From: Bacillota bacterium
Lineage (GTDB): Bacteria > Bacillota_A > Clostridia > Acetivibrionales > DUMB01
Length of the DNA stretch: 10,775 bases
Assembly (NCBI GenBank): GCA_023621975.1
Contig: JAMOAC010000070.1
Location: 1 to 10,775 of the forward strand
Reading direction: 5' to 3'
The notes beneath the pieces were generated by a model. That model had not been told where the DNA came from. It searched no databases and saw only the letters and a list, made by a program, of their open reading frames with translations. Both the position numbers and the translations under genes were made by a program. Positions 6,941-10,775 of this stretch are shown piece after piece; the first letter of the stretch is position 1, and every line of letters starts with the position of its first letter.

Positions 6941-8338
6941 ATGTACAGCTCCGACAAAAAACAGTTCATTTTCAGGCAGTCGACAGGAAAAATCCTCAAT
7001 TTATACCATGACAGCAGATTGGGGCTGTGCCTGAGTTTGTTAACCAAGCGCAACATATGGACAGAACCCGTATCCTTGCAAAAGAACGCTCAAAAATACT
7101 TTTTTGCAGACATTGATCCGGAAGACAGGATTCATATACTCTTCCAGGATAAGCAGGGAAATATATTCTATTCCTGCATGGAAAACGAATCGGTCAGTAC
7201 AATACCAATATTGACCAGCAAGGCAAACTCATCCTATGACAAGCATTTTTATCTTGTACCTATGAGAAACGGCGTACACGTATTTTATGTCCTGCTGCAC
7301 AACGGATCATATTTGCTTTCACACCAGAAACTGGAAGATGACAAGGTACTTACTCCCAGGGTAATTGACTACGTGACCGGCAGTGAGTTCCCCTATTCCG
7401 TAATACTGGATAAATCCAACAATTTATATGCTTTCTATCAATCATCTGACGGAAAGCACCTGCAGCTTGGCTGCAAAAAATACAACACGGCACAGGACTT
7501 CTGGGGTGATTTTACCGCAATAACAAGGTTTGACGGCGATTCGGAATATCCCAGGACAATCATGGATAAGGACGGCATAATACACATATGTTACCAGCGG
7601 CATGCTCAAAACCAGTATGAACTTGTCTACCAGCAAAAAATTCCCGACCGGAACATCTGGACCGGTGAATGTGTAATACATTCCTCCTCTTATCCATTTA
7701 AGGATTTTTCAATCCTTTACCTGGAAGGTACCATAATAATTTTCTGGATAAGAGAAAACGTCATATATTATTCTTCCTCCAAAAATTCCGGAAATACCTG
7801 GAGCAGGCCGTCAAGGTATAATTTCCCCGTAGGCAGGCAACTTATGTGTTTTCATTATAATTCAAACATGCCTTATGATATTGCAAAAGTATCCGTAAGG
7901 GAAATACCCGGAGCTTTTATAAACGGAATAAAATTTGCATTCTTTGAGCAATCACTGGAAACCGCCAGATTATCCACCCATGATTTAAAAGATATGATCC
8001 TTGACAGTCTTAAGTCTATTAAGGGGTCTGTAGAAGAGCTTGAGGAAAGCGACAGGGATCTTGAAAGGGAAATTTCCCGGATTGGCATGGAACTGAACAA
8101 ACTGGAAAAGGAGTTTGTGAAATACACTGTAAAGTTTGATTATCTTCAGAATCAGCTAAATGAACTTAAAAGTATTGCCGACAAATTTGAAATATTCAGA
8201 AAAACAGTGCTCAAGGAAAAAGCCGGGCCGATAGAAACCATGGTGGAAATAACAACAGATACGGAAAATGGAATAACAGCAGATGCTGAAAAAGAAACCG
8301 GCAATATGGGAAATACTGTTGAAAAATTAAATGAGTAA
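6941..8338 (+). CDS. Sialidase-like beta-propeller protein with C-terminal coiled coil
   Basis: A 465-residue protein with no signal peptide or membrane helix. Residues about 1-300 contain repeating blade-like units: DPEDRIHILFQDKQGNIFYS, DKSNNLYAFYQSSDGKHLQ and DKDGIIHICYQRHAQNQYE, ending with an Asp-box-like SKNSGNTWS near 281-289 (N where the box usually has D). This pattern fits a six-bladed sialidase/BNR-type propeller used for binding; I see no sialidase catalytic set, so I do not call it an enzyme. Residues about 342-427 (DLKDMILDSLKSIKGSVEEL onward) form a long heptad-rich coiled coil, likely a multimerisation stalk, followed by a Glu/Thr-rich tail. I chose the ATG at 6941 because AAGGAGG precedes it; an upstream in-frame ATG at 6899 has no ribosome binding site. 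The specific function is unknown. Confidence 0.85.
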   Translation: MYSSDKKQFIFRQSTGKILNLYHDSRLGLCLSLLTKRNIWTEPVSLQKNAQKYFFADIDPEDRIHILFQDKQGNIFYSCMENESVSTIPILTSKANSSYDKHFYLVPMRNGVHVFYVLLHNGSYLLSHQKLEDDKVLTPRVIDYVTGSEFPYSVILDKSNNLYAFYQSSDGKHLQLGCKKYNTAQDFWGDFTAITRFDGDSEYPRTIMDKDGIIHICYQRHAQNQYELVYQQKIPDRNIWTGECVIHSSSYPFKDFSILYLEGTIIIFWIRENVIYYSSSKNSGNTWSRPSRYNFPVGRQLMCFHYNSNMPYDIAKVSVREIPGAFINGIKFAFFEQSLETARLSTHDLKDMILDSLKSIKGSVEELEESDRDLEREISRIGMELNKLEKEFVKYTVKFDYLQNQLNELKSIADKFEIFRKTVLKEKAGPIETMVEITTDTENGITADAEKETGNMGNTVEKLNE

Positions 8339-8390
8339 CGTAAATAAAGCAAGTAAAGCTAAAAAAGTAAGTAAAGTAAATAAAAAGTAA
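8331..8390 (+). other. Lysine-rich out-of-frame tail overlapping the propeller stop codon
   Basis: An ATG overlapping the end of the propeller gene opens a 19-codon frame, MSNVNKASKAKKVSKVNKK, before a stop. The DNA here is a low-complexity run of AAGTAAA/AATAAAGC units (to about 8400). It may be a degraded or frameshifted basic tail, or just A-rich repeat DNA. There is no separate strong ribosome binding site. Confidence 0.3.
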
Positions 8391-8435
8391 ATAAAGCAAA
8401 AGAAGAAATAAGTGAATGTGGCAAAAATAAATTAT

Positions 8436-8471
8436 AAAAAAATCATCCATGCATAGCGCATGGATGATTTT
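8436..8471 (-). terminator. Strong intrinsic terminator of the minus-strand structured RNA
   Basis: A perfect 14-bp stem, AAAATCATCCATGC (8439-8452) against its complement (8458-8471), has a five-base loop. On the minus strand it runs into seven Ts then ATAAT; on the plus strand only a short TTTT-C follows. The orientation therefore fits the RNA at 8436-8696, though it may also stop the convergent propeller message. Confidence 0.9.
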
Positions 8472-8696
8472 CAATGAACCCCAAAATGCCGTTCCCCTAT
8501 ATTTTGACACCTAGCCTCTGCTAGGTGGGTGTCCTGTTGAAACCTTCAACCTTCCTCCGCCGTTACATCCGGTGACAGCCGGATGTCGGAATTTAATGAG
8601 GCCTGGCTTCCAGCTTCAAACTCCGGACTCCCTTATGTCCGCTGTAGGTTCAAAATTATAGGTTGATCCGGTCATTTCAGGAATAGCGCTTTTTCT
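8436..8696 (-). ncRNA. Structured small non-coding RNA with own promoter and terminator (identity unresolved; 6S-like or raiA-type are candidates)
   Basis: No coding frame explains this stretch. Its bases fold well on the minus strand. AAATG-CCG (8669-8677, one bulge) pairs with CGGCATTT (8484-8491), then CCTATAATTTTGA (8650-8662) pairs with TCAAAATATAGG (8496-8507), forming a long closing stem with an internal loop. Inside are CGGAC/GTCCG (8637-8641 with 8624-8628), CTGG-AAG-CCAG (8603-8613), CCG-ACATCCGG with CCGGATGT-AA-CGG (8560-8589), GTTGAA-GGT-TTCAAC (8536-8550) and CACCTAGC-AGAG-GCTAGGTG (8508-8527). CCUC and GAGG can extend the third helix into a longer terminal stem. Closing-stem span is about 194 nt, and a rod with closing stem, open middle and terminal stem would fit 6S RNA. 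The many side hairpins would fit other Firmicute RNAs such as raiA. No ribosomal hibernation gene is adjacent. Confidence 0.75.
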
Positions 8697-8702
8697 ATGT
8701 TT

Positions 8703-8731
8703 ATTATACCATCCATAAAAACTCATAACAA
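8703..8731 (-). promoter_or_regulatory. Sigma-A promoter of the structured RNA
   Basis: On the minus strand TTGTTA (4 of 6) and a perfect TATAAT (8703-8708) are exactly 17 nt apart. The predicted start is an A near 8696, about 20 nt before the closing stem. Confidence 0.75.
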
Positions 8732-8850
8732 ATAAACTCTAAGTGATTTTAACTTGCTCAGACATTCAATTATGAGGTAAAACGCCGTAATACTCATTAA
8801 TTCAAACTCTTCACATCTCCGGCTTTTAATTTATTCCAGCAAATTTCAGG

Positions 8851-9108
8851 CTAATATATTCTTTCATACTTATTTTTAAAAGCCAAAGGGATTATTTTAT
8901 ATATCTCTCTTACAGGGGTATTGAGCTTATTCGCCGTTTCAATCACCAGATCCATATACTCCATTGGGAACTTCAAACTGTATCCGCAGCCGCTTTTTGC
9001 TATCTGGCATGGTGTCGATACTACTTCAAATACATAACCGGATCTTTCCAGAATCCTGCAGATATTGTATACATAATTTCCCGAATCGAATACCGCAAAG
9101 CAATCCAT
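8851..9108 (-). CDS. DUF3343 domain protein (putative Se/S carrier-like)
   Basis: An 85-residue protein that matches the DUF3343 pattern: a short ferredoxin-like fold starting with a beta strand (DCFAVFDSGN), a helix (VYNICRILERSGY), a strand leading to STPCQIAKSGCGYSLKF (residues about 31-47), then a second helix. The STP-x(6-7)-CGxxLRF-type loop with a conserved cysteine (C41 here; C34 is extra) is the family hallmark. Family members are annotated as putative selenium/sulfur carrier-like proteins, often near cysteine desulfurases or selenium genes; the biochemical role is not firmly established. None of those genes is visible here. The ATG at 9108 has AGGGGTG 10 nt upstream. It is 135 nt downstream of the ogg-type gene on the same strand. 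Confidence 0.8.
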   Translation of the reverse strand: MDCFAVFDSGNYVYNICRILERSGYVFEVVSTPCQIAKSGCGYSLKFPMEYMDLVIETANKLNTPVREIYKIIPLAFKNKYERIY

Positions 9109-9243
9109 GTTTACAAGACACCCCTGTTTTCAGTATGTTTTTAAAGCATCGTACGTGTATCGCAGTTTCCTCAATAACATAATACTAATTACGGGTGTTA
9201 ATTGTTACTTGAACTTGAACATTTTTATTTTGCATTAACACTT

Positions 9244-10146
9244 TTATTGCCTGCCGGTACCGATTTTATGTTCTCTTGCGTAGTAAAAGAGATACTGCTG
9301 GGCAAAACCTGCCAAATCTCCAAAATAGCCAGCCGCAAAATCCTGTATCTCGGAAAAGGTTGCAGGCCTGCCAAAATACAGTTCCCCCATAACTCTTTTC
9401 ACCCATACGTCAGTCGGAAAAACGTCATACTTCGTACCGCTGTAAAGGAGGGTACAGTCAGCTACTTTATCCCCTACCCCCGGAAACTTTTTCAGTTCCT
9501 TCCTTGCCTCATCTGTTGTCATACCTGCCAGGCCGGCCAAATTTACCCTTCCCTCTTTCACCATTCTGGCAGTTTCCAGTATGTATCTGCACCTGAATCC
9601 TCCCTTGCACATCTCCAGCCGTTCCAGATCAGAACCTGCAAGGCTGTCCACGTCCGGAAAAGTATAGTAACTCTTTCCGTCCATGACAATTTCAGAACCG
9701 TACATCCGGGAAATTGCCGCCACGACTTTCATAATCATGGGAATTCTGTTATTTGCGGAAATAATAAATGAAATCAGTGTTTCCCATAAATCCTGCCTCA
9801 AAAGCCTTATGCCGTATCCAAACCTTATGGCGTTTTTCATGATTTCATCTTTTGAAAGCTTTTCTTTTATCTCAGAGTAATCCCTTCCCAGGTCAAAGTA
9901 ATCAAACCAAATATTTTTAAAGTCCTCAGCCGTTGAATTTGAAATTTCCAGCTTCCCGTCATCATAGCGAACATTTACGGCTTTTCCCTTTGCAACACCG
10001 CAATAGCTTCCGTCATCCTGCTTTATCCACCTGAAGCATTGCCCGCATTCAAAAATATGTACGGGATTAAAATCCTTTACTTCATTCACTATGACCTTTC
10101 CGTCCTGTTCCTCTATCCTGTAGCCTCTGTATATTATAGCAATCAC
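9244..10146 (-). CDS. ogg: 8-oxoguanine DNA glycosylase/AP lyase (OGG1-type, HhH-GPD superfamily)
   Basis: Removes 8-oxoguanine opposite cytosine and nicks the strand by beta-elimination, the first step of base excision repair. The 300-residue protein has an N-terminal OGG-type domain with the conserved GQCFRW at 35-40, then the HhH-GPD domain with SANNRIPMI at 130-138 and the helix-hairpin-helix plus GPD loop: LKKFPGVGDKVADC at 218-231 with catalytic K227 and VFPTDVWVKRV at 242-252 with D246. The 19-residue K-to-D spacing equals that of human OGG1 (K249, D268). It is the fuller, OGG1-like bacterial type, not the shorter archaeal Ogg2. The start is uncertain: GTG at 10146 overlaps AGAGGGTGATT, which is itself a good ribosome binding site, so initiation might occur slightly downstream at a non-standard codon. 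Confidence 0.93.
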   Translation of the reverse strand: MIAIIYRGYRIEEQDGKVIVNEVKDFNPVHIFECGQCFRWIKQDDGSYCGVAKGKAVNVRYDDGKLEISNSTAEDFKNIWFDYFDLGRDYSEIKEKLSKDEIMKNAIRFGYGIRLLRQDLWETLISFIISANNRIPMIMKVVAAISRMYGSEIVMDGKSYYTFPDVDSLAGSDLERLEMCKGGFRCRYILETARMVKEGRVNLAGLAGMTTDEARKELKKFPGVGDKVADCTLLYSGTKYDVFPTDVWVKRVMGELYFGRPATFSEIQDFAAGYFGDLAGFAQQYLFYYAREHKIGTGRQ

Positions 10147-10175
10147 CCTCTATACTTTATTGTTAATATATATCA

Positions 10176-10384
10176 GCTTATATTTGATAACTTATACCTG
10201 TCTGCTCATATTCGTTAGCTGATATTTGACAGCTGATATTCATTAACTCATACTTTTTAGCTCACGCTTGTTAGCTTATATTCGTTGGCTTATACTTGTA
10301 AGCTCATATTTGGCAGTCTTATCTATTGGCTCATATTTATTTGTTTGTGCTTGTTTGTTTATGCTTATTGCCTGTATTTGCCTA
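10176..10384. repeat. Degenerate tandem repeat array, 14-bp period, about 15 units
   Basis: Units begin at 10176, 10190, 10204, 10218, 10232, 10246, 10260, 10274, 10288, 10302, 10316 (13 bp), 10329, 10343, 10357 and 10371. The consensus is about GCTYATATTYGTTA: examples are GCTCATATTCGTTA, GCTGATATTTGACA, GCTTATATTCGTTG and GCTTATACTTGTAA. The phase is kept across nearly the whole array, with a single 1-bp slip, although individual bases vary. It lies directly upstream of the glycosylase gene. It is not a CRISPR array because there are no separate spacers. A 60-codon plus-strand frame running through it is not coding-like. Confidence 0.85.
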
Positions 10385-10680
10385 TGCTGTAATACCTTTC
10401 AGGCTGCTATGCTGTTTACATTTATACTATATATACCCCATTTTATGTGATATAATGTTTGCAGGATATTTTTTATTAACATAATATTTATATTATTTTT
10501 AATATTAAATTTAGATTTTATATTAAATTTTTTATTGAATTTTTAATATTGATTCATTAATAAATACTGATTAATTAATACTTGAATTTTTTATATTGAT
10601 TTATTTTAAATGTTAAATTATTTTAATTATTGAATTGTTTTTAACATAAAACCTGAAAAAACAGTTATAGTCTCAAGTAG
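10385..10680. other. Very AT-rich intergenic DNA
   Basis: From about 10470 to 10660 the sequence is nearly all A and T, built of TATT/TTAAT/ATATT motifs with no open frame worth calling. On the plus strand an extended -10 element, TG-A-TATAAT (10448-10456), has no good -35 box. It could start the next gene to the right. Confidence 0.45.
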
Positions 10681-10775
10681 TGGTGTAAATTTCGTGGAGG
10701 CTAATTGACAAAAGTAACCACGATATGATTTCTACTTTATTAGGGAAACAAAACAAAACAAATAAAGTAGAGGAG
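10680..10775 (+). other. Leader with two inverted repeats and ribosome binding site at window edge, possible start of an insertion sequence or another gene
   Basis: TCGTGG (10692-10697) is complementary to CCACGA (10718-10723), and TCTACTTTATT (10731-10741) is a perfect 11-bp inverted repeat with AATAAAGTAGA (10761-10771). TTGACA occurs at 10705-10710. The last bases, AGAGGAG, look like a ribosome binding site, so a plus-strand gene probably starts just past the window. The GTGGTGTAAATTTCG string (from about 10679) weakly resembles ends of IS256-type elements, but with no transposase visible this remains a guess. Confidence 0.35.

Noticed and set aside
6941..8338. Active sialidase
   Set aside because: Only the blade pattern and one Asp-box-like motif are visible, with no catalytic arginine triad or Tyr/Glu pair that I can assign, and no secretion signal.
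8436..8696. tmRNA, RNase P RNA or SRP RNA
   Set aside because: I could not find the tmRNA tag frame, the conserved RNase P cores or the SRP GGAA-type helix 8 motif in this stretch.
10176..10384. CRISPR array
   Set aside because: Units of 14 bp are directly adjacent with no spacers and are degenerate.
10268..10450. 60-codon hydrophobic plus-strand frame
   Set aside because: Its sequence is produced by the 14-bp array and T-rich DNA, and it has no ribosome binding site.

Overview
The window looks like a chromosomal segment from a low-to-moderate GC, spore-forming Clostridia-type Firmicute, possibly near the cellulolytic cluster III group. This rests on a cysE-cysS-mrnC-rlmB gene order like that of Bacillus/Clostridium, a tRNA-Cys T-box leader, strong purine-rich ribosome binding sites, TTG/GTG starts and very AT-rich spacers. 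The species is not proven by the sequence.

Positions 1-5100 are a minus-strand information-processing and cysteine block. Read in the direction of transcription it starts with a promoter near 5071-5099 and a T-box leader (about 4719-5040) whose specifier codon is UGC. Its antiterminator bulge (UGGA) fits the U73 discriminator of tRNA-Cys. Then come cysE (serine acetyltransferase), cysS (cysteinyl-tRNA synthetase) and a terminator at about 2200-2236. A separate CBM9-like carbohydrate-binding protein gene follows, then mrnC (Mini-RNase III) with a candidate promoter of its own, then rlmB (23S rRNA Gm methyltransferase), cut by the left edge. When uncharged tRNA-Cys accumulates, the T-box should let transcription run into the genes that make O-acetylserine (the cysteine precursor) and charge tRNA-Cys.

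Positions 5100-8480 hold less familiar genes: a four-helix membrane protein of the phage-holin-4 family (YvlD-like), a convergent cysteine-rich 310-residue protein of unknown function that shares a two-way terminator with it, and a divergent 465-residue protein with a sialidase-like beta-propeller and a C-terminal coiled coil.

Positions 8430-8710 contain the best candidate for something worth a second look. This is a minus-strand structured RNA of about 260 nt with a near-consensus sigma-A promoter, a long closing stem, several perfect hairpins and a strong intrinsic terminator. It contains no recognisable coding sequence.

Positions 8850-10150 carry a DUF3343 (putative Se/S-carrier-like) small protein and an OGG1-type 8-oxoguanine DNA glycosylase, both on the minus strand. 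Immediately upstream of the glycosylase is a degenerate tandem array with a 14-bp period (about 15 units, 10176-10384). Extremely AT-rich DNA follows, and the window ends in a leader with two inverted repeats and a ribosome binding site at the last bases, probably in front of a gene just outside the window.
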